The translations under genes were made by a program, and so were the position numbers. Of a DNA stretch of 11,946 bases, positions 1 through 7,264 are shown piece after piece. The DNA is taken from contig JAOPVN010000292.1 of assembly GCA_025966175.1 (NCBI GenBank), positions 1 to 11,946 of the forward strand, in the 5' to 3' direction. The notes below the pieces were generated by a model. That model worked only from the letters and a program-made list of their open reading frames with translations, was not told the origin of the DNA and did no database searches. This DNA comes from Modestobacter sp. (GTDB lineage: Bacteria; Actinomycetota; Actinomycetes; Mycobacteriales; Geodermatophilaceae). The number at the start of each line of letters is the position of its first letter. Position 1 is the first letter of the stretch.

Positions 1-532
1 CCGCCACTACATCGGTGGGCTCCTGGCGCACGCGCCGTCCCTGCTGGCCTTCACCAACCCGACGGTCAACAGCTACCACCGCCTGGTGCCCGGCTACGAG
101 GCACCGATCAACCTGGTCTACTCCGCCCGTAACCGCTCGGCCTGCACCCGCATCCCGATCTCGGGTGACAACCCGAAGGCCAAGCGCATCGAGTTCCGGG
201 TGCCCGACCCGTCGGCCAACCCGTACCTGGCCTTCTCGGCGATGCTGATGGCCGGCCTGGACGGCGTCCGGAACAAGATCGAGCCCCCGGCCCCGGTCGA
301 CAAGGACCTCTACGAGCTGCCGCCCGAGGAGGCCCTGGGTATCGAGAAGGTGCCCGCGTCGGTGGACGCCGTCCTCGACCGGCTCGAGGTCGACCACGAC
401 TACCTGCTCGACGGTGGCGTGTTCACCCCCGACCTGATCGAGACCTGGATCGAGTACAAGCGGACCAACGAGATCGACCCGATCCGGCTGCGCCCGCACC
501 CGCACGAGTTCGCGATGTACTACGACATCTGA
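1..532 (+). CDS. glnA: Glutamine synthetase type I, C-terminal part (5' end outside window)
   Basis: The gene is open from the left edge (frame starting at base 2) and ends at TGA 530-532. Glutamine synthetase makes glutamine from glutamate, ammonia and ATP in the cytoplasm as a dodecamer. The visible part includes the family signatures NPTVNSYHRLVPGYEAP, then SARNRSACTRIP (active-site arginines) and EFRVPDPSANPYLAFSAMLMAG. The segment KDLYELPPEE carries the tyrosine that is adenylylated in GSI-beta enzymes, so activity control by GlnE is likely. The protein ends in HPHEFAMYYDI, the conserved family C-terminus. The last nine codons, including the stop, are the left copy of a 27 bp direct repeat whose partner lies at 9996-10022. 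The island inserted there therefore leaves the GlnA protein intact. Identification is firm; the N-terminal part cannot be judged. Confidence 0.98.
   Translation, partial: RHYIGGLLAHAPSLLAFTNPTVNSYHRLVPGYEAPINLVYSARNRSACTRIPISGDNPKAKRIEFRVPDPSANPYLAFSAMLMAGLDGVRNKIEPPAPVDKDLYELPPEEALGIEKVPASVDAVLDRLEVDHDYLLDGGVFTPDLIETWIEYKRTNEIDPIRLRPHPHEFAMYYDI
506..532. repeat. attL: left attachment site of the island in the 3' end of glnA
   Basis: These 27 bases are identical to 9996-10022. The identity starts at a glutamate codon and stops exactly at the last base of the glnA stop; flanking bases differ on both sides. A tyrosine integrase gene lies directly inside this copy. Within the repeat, GATGT (514-518) and ACATC (525-529) form an inverted pair around a 6-base spacer ACTACG, the layout expected for a tyrosine recombinase core with its strand-exchange region. 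The core choice is inference. Confidence 0.88.
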
Positions 533-539
533 TCGAACC

Positions 540-578
540 AGCGGGCTGACCTGCGGCTTTACCGCAGGTCAGCCCGCT
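540..578. terminator. Hairpin terminator between glnA and the integrase gene
   Basis: A perfect 17 bp stem (540-556 with 562-578) closes on the 5-base loop CTTTA. It lies 8 bases after the glnA stop and can serve both the rightward glnA transcript and the leftward integrase transcript. The integrase TAA sits in the loop, so one arm encodes the integrase's last residues. No T-run follows, which is common in high-GC actinobacteria. This hairpin belongs to the island and replaces the original glnA terminator, now at 10057-10094. Confidence 0.75.
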
Positions 579-1706
579 CAGTCCCCAACGGGTCCCCACG
601 AGCCGTCAGCACAGCAGCTACGGCGGCCCGTGCGGACTCGTCGCTGTCGGGCCACGGGTGCCCGTAGGTGTCGAGCGTCGTCCTGGCACTCCCGTGCCGG
701 AGTCGGTGCTGGACGACCTTCCCGTCGAGCCCGCTGCCGATGGGCAGAGACGCCCAGTAGTGCCGCAGATCGTGGAAGCGAAACGCCTCCGGGAGCCCGG
801 CGACCTTCGGTCGCGCCGACCGGATCGCTCGTTCGATCGCCCACGTCGAGGTCTGCCGACCGGTGCGGTCGGTGACGACGTAGTCCCCACCCCACCGCGC
901 CACTGCCGCTGAGAGTTCCAACGCCAGCTCGCGCGGTATGGGGAGGGACGTGCTGGAGATGTCCGTCTTGAGCTCCTCGCCGTCGCCCTGCTGCACCGGC
1001 CGCACGATCCCGCGCATGAAGTCGACGTCGGTGACTCGCAGGCCGACGACCTCGGCGGTCCGCAGACCCACGAAGGCCCCCGAGCAGGATCGCTGGGCGC
1101 AGGTTGCCGGCGACGGCATCATGCAGCGCCCACACCTGCTCGGTGGTGGCGACGTAGGGCCGTTGGCTGCCGGCTCGTGGCGAGGTGCGCCGGGAGCACG
1201 GGCTTCGCGCCAGCAGCCCGTCGTGCACCGCGTCGCTCATGATCTGCGACAGCCGCGAGTGGAGCGCGTAGACGTAGCTGTCGGCCAGGCCGTCGACCTT
1301 GAGCTTCACCCTCCACGACCGCACTGCGGACGGGCGCACCGCTGACAGCGGCATGGCGCCGAACGCCGCAGTGATCTGGGCGACGTGCACCTGCGCCTGA
1401 CGCACGGTCCGTGGGCGCCGGGTGGCGTATCCGTCAAGCCACGTCTGGCACCACTCAGTGACCGTCGTCCGGGCGATCTTCGGGTCGACGTAGGTCCCGG
1501 TCACCTGGCTGGCCGTGACCTCGTCGAGCCACCGCTGCGCCTTGGACTTCTCCTCGTCGGGGAACCCCTGGGTGACCTCGTTGCCCGCGGCGTCCTTGTA
1601 GCGCGCCCGGTAGCGCATCCCCTGCCCGTGGCGGGGCGCTCGGGACGCGCTTCCCCGTCACCGGGTCGCTGACGTACCACCGGTCCTGAACACTGCGAAA
1701 TGCCAC
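559..1706 (-). pseudogene. int: Tyrosine integrase, broken by two single-base insertions
   Basis: This is a site-specific recombinase for insertion and excision of the island at glnA. Read continuously, it would be 381 residues from GTG 1704-1706, which follows a GGGAG-type ribosome site. The N-terminal part (VQDRWYVSDPVTGKR, then RHGQGMRYRARYKD) is the typical arm-binding start of actinobacterial integrases; the core-binding domain follows, then the catalytic domain. Numbered on the repaired protein, the catalytic residues are R215 (GLRTAEV), K246, H311 and R314 (HDLRH), H337 and nucleophile Y347 (DTYGH). The frame changes twice. There is an extra base in the four-G run 1633-1636 and another in the five-C run 1077-1081; removing one base from each restores a single frame. 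As given, the largest piece (from ATG 1618) loses the catalytic domain. Either the gene is decayed or both are homopolymer sequencing errors. Confidence 0.85.
581..598. repeat. Tandem GTCCCCA pair at the left end (candidate integrase arm site)
   Basis: GTCCCCA occurs at 581-587 and 592-598, an 11 bp period, 12 bases after CTTTACCGCAGG (557-568). The same arrangement in the same orientation recurs at the right end (9848-9892). One helical turn between units and presence at both ends suggest arm-type binding sites for the integrase. The left pair also codes for the integrase tail (GDPLGT), so shared ancestry with an integrase 3' end is an alternative. Confidence 0.5.
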
Positions 1707-1836
1707 AAGGCTCTCCCTCGGTCGGCCGGTGGGCGTCCTGATGAGCAGTCGGCGATGGCCGTCCTCACCGGATCTACTGAGCAGCCAGTGGGGCTCTCCG
1801 CCGGTCTCGCCAACAAGGTGGAAGCGAGACTGCCCC

Positions 1837-2055
1837 TCAGTCAAGGGGCGGGGCACCTCCCTGGCCGTCCTGGGAGGCGATGTAGGCGCGGAGGTCATCG
1901 CGGCGGTAGAGGACGCGGCGTCCGAGGCGAAAGCTGCGCGGCCCGGTCCCTAGATGCCGCCAGTACCGAAGAGTGGCGACGGGCGCACGGAGGAGCTCGG
2001 CGGCCTCGCCGATGGTGAGCAGTTCCAGCTCGGGGCTGACGGGTCGGTCGGGCAT
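1837..2055 (-). CDS. xis: Excisionase-type helix-turn-helix protein
   Basis: This is a 72-residue protein of the excisionase/AlpA-like, MerR-type winged HTH family (HTH_17). Residues 13-62 (LTIGEAAELLRAPVATLRYWRHLGTGPRSFRLGRRVLYRRDDLRAYI) show the pattern in order: a recognition helix after EAAELL, the RYWR motif, then a wing with GRRVLYRRDDL. The start ATG 2053-2055 is preceded at 5 bases by GGAGG. In actinobacterial integrative elements such small proteins sit upstream of the integrase and direct excision, and this one lies 130 bp upstream of the integrase on the same strand. The gene looks intact although the integrase does not. It could instead act as a regulator of integrase expression. 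The symbol is by function, not by orthology. Confidence 0.82.
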   Translation of the reverse strand: MPDRPVSPELELLTIGEAAELLRAPVATLRYWRHLGTGPRSFRLGRRVLYRRDDLRAYIASQDGQGGAPPLD

Positions 2056-2810
2056 GGCTGCCTCCGAAGGGGGTCGACTGTGGTGGGTCTGTCAGCTCCT
2101 GCAGGCGTCCCCGTGCCGCCATCCGTGACAGCGTCGCCCGGCACGGTCCCCGCTGGTGACTGAGCACGGCTCACCGCCCGGACATGTGCACCAGCGCTGC
2201 GGCTCGGCATCCGGGGCACGGCCGGCTCCGGCGGGCGGACACCATTGCCAAGCAGGCCGGCGGCCGCTCCACTGGTCGGCCTGGTGTCCCGGTGCTCGGA
2301 CGAGGTGGCCGCCGCGTCGCTGTGCTCGACAGCCACCTGCTCGTCCTGTCGAGGAGTGGCGTAGCGAGCTGCCTCGCGTGCGGCGAGCACGGCGGCATGG
2401 GCGGGACCGAGGTCGGCACGGTCGCGGACGAACACAGCGATCCACTGCTCCCGCGCCTCGGTCAGGTTCACGGCGACCAGGTGTGCGGTGTTCGATTCGC
2501 GACCGCGGGTCATCCCGACGTAGGCCGACGCTGCACCGGTGTGCTCACCGATCACCACGTGGGCGGTCGTGACGGTGTCACCTTGGACGCCGTGCGCGGT
2601 GCTGGCGTAGGCAAGCGCCACGTGCGCCGCGACGTAGTCGGCCGGCAGTGACAAGCTTCCGGCACCGGACGGGGTGACACTCCTCTTGGCCGAGGCGGTG
2701 GGGGTGACGTCGGCCGGGGCGACCGTGAGGCCTCCGTGCCGTTCGGAACGAAGTCTTTCGACGGCGCGAACAAGACTCGCTACGGCGACTTCCTGAAGGG
2801 ATTGCGACAA
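1950..2810 (-). pseudogene. C-terminal remnant of a MobF/TraA-type conjugative relaxase-helicase
   Basis: An open frame of 286 residues starts only at a weak TTG and lacks the relaxase and ATPase parts of the family, whose members usually exceed 1000 residues. Residues 54-150 (about 2651-2360) match the last helicase motifs of TraA/TraI-like proteins. These are LPADYVAAHVALAYASTAHG, then VQGDTVTTAHVV and SAYVGMTRGRESNTAHLVA, followed by the WIAVFVRDRADLGPAHA region. The remainder is low-complexity, and its end overlaps xis by 106 bp, so the frame's last part is probably not real protein. In the parent element this enzyme would nick oriT and unwind DNA for transfer. What remains has no nuclease domain and cannot mobilise the island. 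The family call for the middle part is firm; the extent of the remnant is uncertain. Confidence 0.75.
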
Positions 2811-2920
2811 ACTCGTTGGGAATTGCTGGTTGTCGCTAGTCGATCATCCGGCGTGCAGCAGGTGTGATAGCGCGATCTTGATCGCTGAGTCGTGGATGAG
2901 AACCCCGAGGGGATTGCGAC
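2792..2920 (+). repeat. Two imperfect CRISPR-repeat-like sequences (2792-2808 and 2904-2920)
   Basis: Fifteen of 17 bases match between 2792-2808 and 2904-2920. Both end in GGGATTGCGAC, and each has a small hairpin just before ATTGCGAC: CTTC-CT-GAAG in the first, CCCC-GA-GGGG in the second. The second can be extended back to GTCGTGG (2889), giving a 32-base unit that begins GTCG and ends CGAC. From memory, an ATTGCGAC end after a CCCC/GGGG hairpin is seen in type III-associated CRISPR repeats such as those of Thermus. The two copies are 112 bases apart, too far for one ordinary repeat-spacer unit, and no cas gene is present. At most this is a solo or relic repeat. Confidence 0.3.
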
Positions 2921-3210
2921 TGCCGGCCGCCGACGTCTCGCCACATTGGTGAGTCAGGCACGGTGAGGCGTATGGCGCGCCCCCCTCAGGCGCGCTGGAT
3001 TATCGCCGTAGAGCACGTGAGTTTTCTCCGGTCAGAGGGCACTCCGGTCGGCGCCTCACGAGTCGCCGAGGGGAGTGTTCAGGTGGAGGTGCTGTTTGAC
3101 AGCGGGCAGACTTGCGGCCTGTGTCAGCAGACGACCGTGCTGAACCCCGTAGGCGGAGAGTTGTCGGCCGCTTCGGCGATGGCTGTCGGGAGTGTCGTGG
3201 TGCTACCGGT
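2811..3210. other. Poorly coding stretch between the relaxase remnant and the mannosyltransferase gene
   Basis: This stretch is visibly less GC-rich than the rest. It holds the second CRISPR-like repeat and an operator-like inverted repeat (GATC-TT-GATC core, 2869-2886). There is also an unrecognised small plus-strand frame from ATG 2972 to TGA 3214, about 80 residues (MARPPQARWIIAVEHVSF...), with a GAGG four bases ahead. That frame's stop overlaps the GTG at 3211 of the next gene in a GTGA arrangement, which would permit translational coupling. Its sequence is not protein-like enough for me to call it a gene. No RNA gene is recognisable. Confidence 0.4.
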
Positions 3211-5196
3211 GTGATCACCTCCACGCCGCAAGTCCTGGACGGCGGCAGCGCCGAGCACCGTATGGCCAGGGGACGGGCTGGGGTCCTCGCGCTAGTCGGT
3301 CTACTGGCCTGTGCCGCGCAGGTGATCGCGGTAGGGCGTTCGCCGGTGCCGGTTGGCATGGTCCTGCCCGATGCCTTCAGCGGAATTCTCTCGCCCCGCC
3401 GGCTGGGCGGAGGCGCTCCCGCCGCGATTGTGATCGTGAGCTCCGCGCTGCTCCTCTCATGCTGGTGGTACATGCTGGGCGAGGCGCGGGGAGGCCGCCT
3501 GCCGATGCGACGTGCCACGTGGATCGTGGTCGCCTGGGCGGTCCCAATCCTCCCGGGGCCCCCCTTGTTGAGTTTCGACGCCTACGCATATCTGGCGCAG
3601 GGTCAGATGCTGGCCCGCGGGCTCGACCCCTACTCGGTTGGCCCCGTGACGCTGGGATCAAACCCCATCCTGAGCATGGTCGACCCCCTGTGGCGGTCCT
3701 CGCCGGCTCCCTATGGCCCAGTCACCCTGCTGATGCTGCGGTTGGTGGCAATGGCTCACGTGGGTCCCACCACGGCCGTCCTAGTGCTGCGACTGCTCGC
3801 CCTCCTGGGCGTCGCCGCCGCGATAATCGGCGCTCTGCTACTTAGCCGCCCGGAGCGACGACCGGTGGTCTTGGTTCTCACAGCCGCCAACCCGATAACG
3901 CTGTTGCACCTGGTGGGGGGCCTGCACATCGACGCCGTCCTTTCCGGCCTCGTCGTTGTCGCGCTTCTCGCTTTGCAGGCCGGTCGCGCCCGGTCTGCAC
4001 TGGTCATTGCCGGTGTCGCGCTCGCGTGCAAGGTCACCGTCCTACCGCTGTTCTTGCTCCTTGCCGTGATCCTCGTGCGGCGCCAGGGCGGGCGCGTCGT
4101 CTGGCTGGCGCTCGGAGCTTTGATCGCGCCGTTTGCGGCCTCCGGTCTGGTCATGGACCGGCCGTGGGGCTTCATTCACGCACTGGTCGTTTCCGGAGCG
4201 GCCCCGCCGTGGTATGCGCCGGCGTCCATCGTCGGCCTCGTCGCGGAGGGAGCGGCCGCTGCCGTGGGAGCGCCGGTCGGGTGGCACGAAGCTCATCTCG
4301 CAGGCATGGGCCTAGTGCTCGTAGTCGGTGCGGTCGTGGTGGCCAACGTGTTGCGGTGGGCCTGGCTCGACGCCGGCCCTGACGCGGCGGGGAGGGACAT
4401 GGTCCGCGCCGGCGTCGTGCTCCTGGTGCCCGTCTTGGCTCTGCCTTCCCTGTTCGGTTGGTACCTGGGTCCGGCCGTGTTCGTCGTCGCGGCCGCGTCC
4501 GGCGCCCGAGGGCGCCGTGTGCTGGTGGCCCTGTGCAGTTTGCTGTCGTTCAGCTCCCTGCCGGCGATGTACGGCGCGTTTCCTTGGCTGCTCGTGGTGG
4601 CCTGGGGTGTCGCGCTCGGCGTATGCGTGGCGAGTGTCCGACGACACCGGTGGACCGGTGAAGCCGCCGGACCGCCAGTCACACCGGAGCCGGCCGCCGC
4701 CAGAACCGCTACTTCGCCTGCGGATCCGTTGGCAGCCGATCTCGGTCCGGTATCCAGGCCCGTTTCACGGATGCTCCCAATCGCAGTTGGTACCGCAGAG
4801 TCCCTGGTGGTGTCGGTGCTCGTGGCACTCGTCGCCATGCCGGGCGCCCAGGCCACCGACGAGGCTGACGCCGCCACGCGGGCCAAGCTGGCGAGCCGTT
4901 CCAGGGAAGTCATCAGCATCGGTGAACTAGTTCAGATTGCCTATCCCGGCCGGCAGCTTGCCGCCATCTTGGCCCAGCCTGTGCAGCGGACGACCGTCGT
5001 CACCCACTTCGACGTCGAGCTCGTGCTGCCCGGCCGGGGGGCGTGCTGGATCCAGGTCGGCGTACCTGCCCGGGGCCTCGCGACCCGGCTGGCAGAGCCG
5101 CAAGGCGTCGCCCCGAAGGACCGCCCACCCTGCCCTGAGCCGTTGCCGCCCGCGAGCCAGCCGCCGCTCGACAGCGCAAGGCTCGGGCCCAGATAA
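3211..5196 (+). CDS. MptA/MptB-like polyprenol-phosphate-mannose transferase with C-terminal extension
   Basis: This is a multi-pass membrane protein of 661 residues. Members of this GT-C family transfer mannose from polyprenol-phosphate-mannose to growing alpha-1,6-mannan in lipomannan/lipoarabinomannan synthesis, on the outer face of the cytoplasmic membrane. The signatures are SFDAYAYLAQGQMLARGLDP (residues 121-140, including the acidic residue after the first helices), PYSVGP, DPLWRSSPAPYGP (158-170) and GGLHIDAV (236-243), set among about a dozen hydrophobic helices. Family members are usually near 500-560 residues. Here a Pro/Ala-rich linker, one more helix (SLVVSVLVALVAMP) and about 115 mostly polar residues follow, and I do not recognise that tail. 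The start is uncertain: TTG 3112, GTG 3211 (chosen) and ATG 3262 all fit, and none has a strong ribosome site. The gene is island cargo and its acceptor cannot be predicted. Confidence 0.8.
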   Translation: MITSTPQVLDGGSAEHRMARGRAGVLALVGLLACAAQVIAVGRSPVPVGMVLPDAFSGILSPRRLGGGAPAAIVIVSSALLLSCWWYMLGEARGGRLPMRRATWIVVAWAVPILPGPPLLSFDAYAYLAQGQMLARGLDPYSVGPVTLGSNPILSMVDPLWRSSPAPYGPVTLLMLRLVAMAHVGPTTAVLVLRLLALLGVAAAIIGALLLSRPERRPVVLVLTAANPITLLHLVGGLHIDAVLSGLVVVALLALQAGRARSALVIAGVALACKVTVLPLFLLLAVILVRRQGGRVVWLALGALIAPFAASGLVMDRPWGFIHALVVSGAAPPWYAPASIVGLVAEGAAAAVGAPVGWHEAHLAGMGLVLVVGAVVVANVLRWAWLDAGPDAAGRDMVRAGVVLLVPVLALPSLFGWYLGPAVFVVAAASGARGRRVLVALCSLLSFSSLPAMYGAFPWLLVVAWGVALGVCVASVRRHRWTGEAAGPPVTPEPAAARTATSPADPLAADLGPVSRPVSRMLPIAVGTAESLVVSVLVALVAMPGAQATDEADAATRAKLASRSREVISIGELVQIAYPGRQLAAILAQPVQRTTVVTHFDVELVLPGRGACWIQVGVPARGLATRLAEPQGVAPKDRPPCPEPLPPASQPPLDSARLGPR

Positions 5197-5548
5197 GGGA
5201 GGGGCGCGCGGTGCCGGAGCACGGTCAATGCGTTCGCCAGGTCAGTGACCGCAGCGAGCCGCCCCTGTCCTCGTAGACGTCCGGGACAAGGTCGGGTCTC
5301 CGCCGCCCCGCCTCGTGAGCACGGCTGTCGACGGCAGGATGGAAGCTGACTCAGCCTGCGCACGTGATTGTTGACGTGCAGACGGCGGTCACGTCAGGGG
5401 CCATCAGATCGGTAGCGTGCATGGATCGCCGACTCATCGTTGAGCGCACTCCCCCGTCCGTGCGGCAGCCCGCGCACGTGGTCGGGTCGGTGGGCGCCCG
5501 GCGGTGGTGACTCCGGATCGGGTGGCGGCCGCCGTGCAGAGGTGAGCG
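5197..5548. other. Intergenic stretch with an inverted repeat, no recognised gene
   Basis: I see no convincing gene. A perfect 6 bp inverted repeat GCACGT-N8-ACGTGC lies at 5360-5379, with further CACGT elements nearby (around 5390), so it may be an operator. A short frame from ATG 5422 (MDRRLIVERTPPSVRQP...) is unrecognised. No clear terminator follows the mannosyltransferase gene. Confidence 0.35.
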
Positions 5549-5683
5549 GTGGGGAAGACGCTCAATGACGTCGCAGCGACCCTCGGCGTTGGCCGCTCTT
5601 CGGTGGTTCGCGCCCTGACCGCCGCCTCCTCGAGCAATGCCCCGCCCGCGGAGCGGGTGCCCCGACGGTCTATGCCGGCGTGA
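5549..5683 (+). CDS. Tiny helix-turn-helix ORF resembling the DNA-binding end of a resolvase
   Basis: This 44-residue frame (KTLNDVAATLGVGRSSVVRALTAA...) begins at GTG 5549-5551, six bases after a good AGAGG, and ends at TGA 5681-5683. The segment LNDVAATLGVGRSSVVRAL is a clean helix-turn-helix of the type at the C-terminus of serine recombinases (HTH_7) or at the N-terminus of LacI-type repressors. The frame is closed just upstream by a TGA inside the ribosome site, so it is not the visible end of a longer recombinase. It could be a decayed resolvase tail or a genuine mini-regulator of the next gene. I lean to a remnant, but the ribosome site argues for caution. Confidence 0.4.
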   Translation: MGKTLNDVAATLGVGRSSVVRALTAASSSNAPPAERVPRRSMPA

Positions 5684-5788
5684 CGCGACCACCGCCGCGG
5701 TCCCGACCCGCAGGTCAGCTGGCCGACTCGGAGCCACGGCACCGCCGTCGGGCCCGCTGCGAGGACCGGATCCAGTGCGCAAGGGCTC

Positions 5789-5815
5789 TTGGTCAACGTG
5801 GTCAGGATCTATACA
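5789..5815 (+). promoter_or_regulatory. Candidate promoter of the DUF347 gene
   Basis: TTGGTC (5789-5794) and TATACA (5810-5815) resemble -35 and -10 boxes, with a spacing of 15 bases, shorter than ideal. This would give a leader of about 35 bases before ATG 5858, which supports that start over the TTG at 5789. Pattern-based only. Confidence 0.3.
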
Positions 5816-5857
5816 GGTCGTCTGCCTAACGTCCTTGGGGTGGCGACTCCATCTTCG

Positions 5858-7090
5858 ATGTCCGCGCGGCCTCGCACGACTGCTGGGAACTTGCTGAACA
5901 AGGTTCCCGAAGTCACCCTGTACTTCTGGATCATCAAGATCCTTTGTACGACCGTAGGCGAGTCGCTGGCGGACTACATCAACACCTCCCTTGGCTTCGG
6001 GCTCGGCGGCACCGCCGGGCTTTTCAGCGTGCTGCTGGCGGTGGCGCTGGGCGTGCAGTTCCGGGCGAGGCAGTACGTGCCGGCGGTCTACTGGATCGTC
6101 GTCGTCTTGGTCAGCGTGACGGGCACGCTCTACACGGACATCCTGACCGACCAGATGGGTATCGCCCTCAGTCTGAGTAGCGCGGTGTTCACGCTGCTGC
6201 TCATCGCGGTGTTCGGCATCTGGTACGCGCGGGAGCGCACGCTGTCCATTCACAGCATCAACTCCGTTCCGCGCGAGAGCTTCTACTGGCTCACCGTCCT
6301 GGTGACCTTCGCCCTGGGCACCGCGACGGGCGACTGGATCCTGGAGCTCACGGGGTGGACGCCCGGCCAGTCCGTGCTGCTCCCGATCACTCTGATCGCC
6401 GTCATCGCCCTGGGCTGGCGGTTGGGCGCGAACGCGGTCCTCGCCTTCTGGCTGGCCTACATCCTCACCCGTCCGCTGGGCGCGAACCTCGGTGACTACC
6501 TCGGGCGTCAGCCGGCTGAGGGTGGCCTGGGTGTCGGTCTGTTCGCCACGAGCCTGATCTTCCTGGTCGCCATCTCGGCCATCGTGTTCTACCTCGCCCG
6601 CACGCGCGTCGACGTGATCCGACCTGGACAGGAGACGGCTCCTCGGCCGACGACGGTCGGTCGGGAGCGGCTGGTGCTCGCGGGTTGGGCGGTAGCCGCC
6701 TCGGTGGCTGGTGTCGTCGTGGGCGTGGCGGCGAGCAACAACACCGGCGGTGCCGCTCTTGCCGAAGCGCCGGCGCCCGTTGCCTCGTTGGCCCCAGGGC
6801 AGAAGGCCCAGCCCTTCACGCCGGCCGATCTGGGTTCGATCACGGCCATCAGCAAGGACACGCTCAGCCTTGTGCAAGGCGGTCAGCAGAAGAGCGCCGC
6901 GGCCCGCGCGACGGATCTGGAGACGGCCTGGGATGACGCGGCCGCGTCCCTGCAGGCCAAGAACCCCGATCGCTGGCAGACCCTGGACGGTCAGGTCGAC
7001 GCCGTCCTGACGAGCGTCCGGGCGAAGAAGCCCGATCAGGCGGCCGAAGTCACGGCACTCACCACCCTGCTCAACTCTCTCGCCGGCTAG
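5858..7090 (+). CDS. DUF347/COG4705 multi-pass membrane protein with C-terminal outer domain
   Basis: This is a 410-residue membrane protein of uncharacterised function. The family signature NKVPEVTLYFWIIKILCTTV opens the first repeat and is followed by GESLADYINTSLG. A second set of helices opens with RESFYWLTVLVTFALGTATG, followed by DWILE, and later comes NAVLAFWLAYILTRPLGANL, then GDYLG. The acidic GE/GD residues recur in each repeat unit of DUF347, giving about eight helices. A ninth helix (VLAGWAVAASVAGVVVGVAA) then leads to about 100 soluble residues, which contain a helical segment (DLETAWDDAAASLQAKNPDR...TLDGQVDAVLTSVRAKKPD). That segment is probably outside the membrane. ATG 5858 is preferred because the signature lies just after it. 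A transport role is plausible from the repeat structure, but no substrate is supported. Confidence 0.8.
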   Translation: MSARPRTTAGNLLNKVPEVTLYFWIIKILCTTVGESLADYINTSLGFGLGGTAGLFSVLLAVALGVQFRARQYVPAVYWIVVVLVSVTGTLYTDILTDQMGIALSLSSAVFTLLLIAVFGIWYARERTLSIHSINSVPRESFYWLTVLVTFALGTATGDWILELTGWTPGQSVLLPITLIAVIALGWRLGANAVLAFWLAYILTRPLGANLGDYLGRQPAEGGLGVGLFATSLIFLVAISAIVFYLARTRVDVIRPGQETAPRPTTVGRERLVLAGWAVAASVAGVVVGVAASNNTGGAALAEAPAPVASLAPGQKAQPFTPADLGSITAISKDTLSLVQGGQQKSAAARATDLETAWDDAAASLQAKNPDRWQTLDGQVDAVLTSVRAKKPDQAAEVTALTTLLNSLAG

Positions 7091-7123
7091 CCCTGATCTT
7101 CCGTGCGCCCGTGGAGCAGGGCT
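7089..7123 (+). terminator. Weak hairpin after the DUF347 gene
   Basis: AGCCCTG (7089-7095) pairs with CAGGGCT (7117-7123) around 21 bases, overlapping the stop codon. A second short inverted pair (ACCTC/GAGGT) follows at about 7125-7144. Neither has a T-run. It could separate this gene from murT, but read-through is equally possible. Confidence 0.25.
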
Positions 7124-7264
7124 GACCTCGTCAGGTGATGAGGTGACCGTCGGGTTCGTGATCGTCGTCGCTTGCCGGTGGAAGTCCGGTCCGGGTGGCT
7201 GCCAGGGAACCCGGTACGGCATGGCGCATCTGTGAGGGTCGCGGGACCCGTCACGAGGCAGCCG

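Noticed and set aside
1455..1898. 147-residue minus-strand frame as a separate gene
   Set aside because: Only its middle part (VAFRSVQDRWYVSDPVTGKR) is meaningful, as the N-terminus of the frameshifted integrase; the rest is out of frame or upstream noise.
2792..3007. A true CRISPR array
   Set aside because: Only two partial repeats 112 bases apart, no regular spacing, no third copy (a loose GGATT at 2997-3001 does not match), and no cas genes.
3112..3210. Longer start (TTG 3112) for the mannosyltransferase
   Set aside because: The extra 33 residues are Arg-rich with no family resemblance and no good ribosome site; kept only as an alternative.
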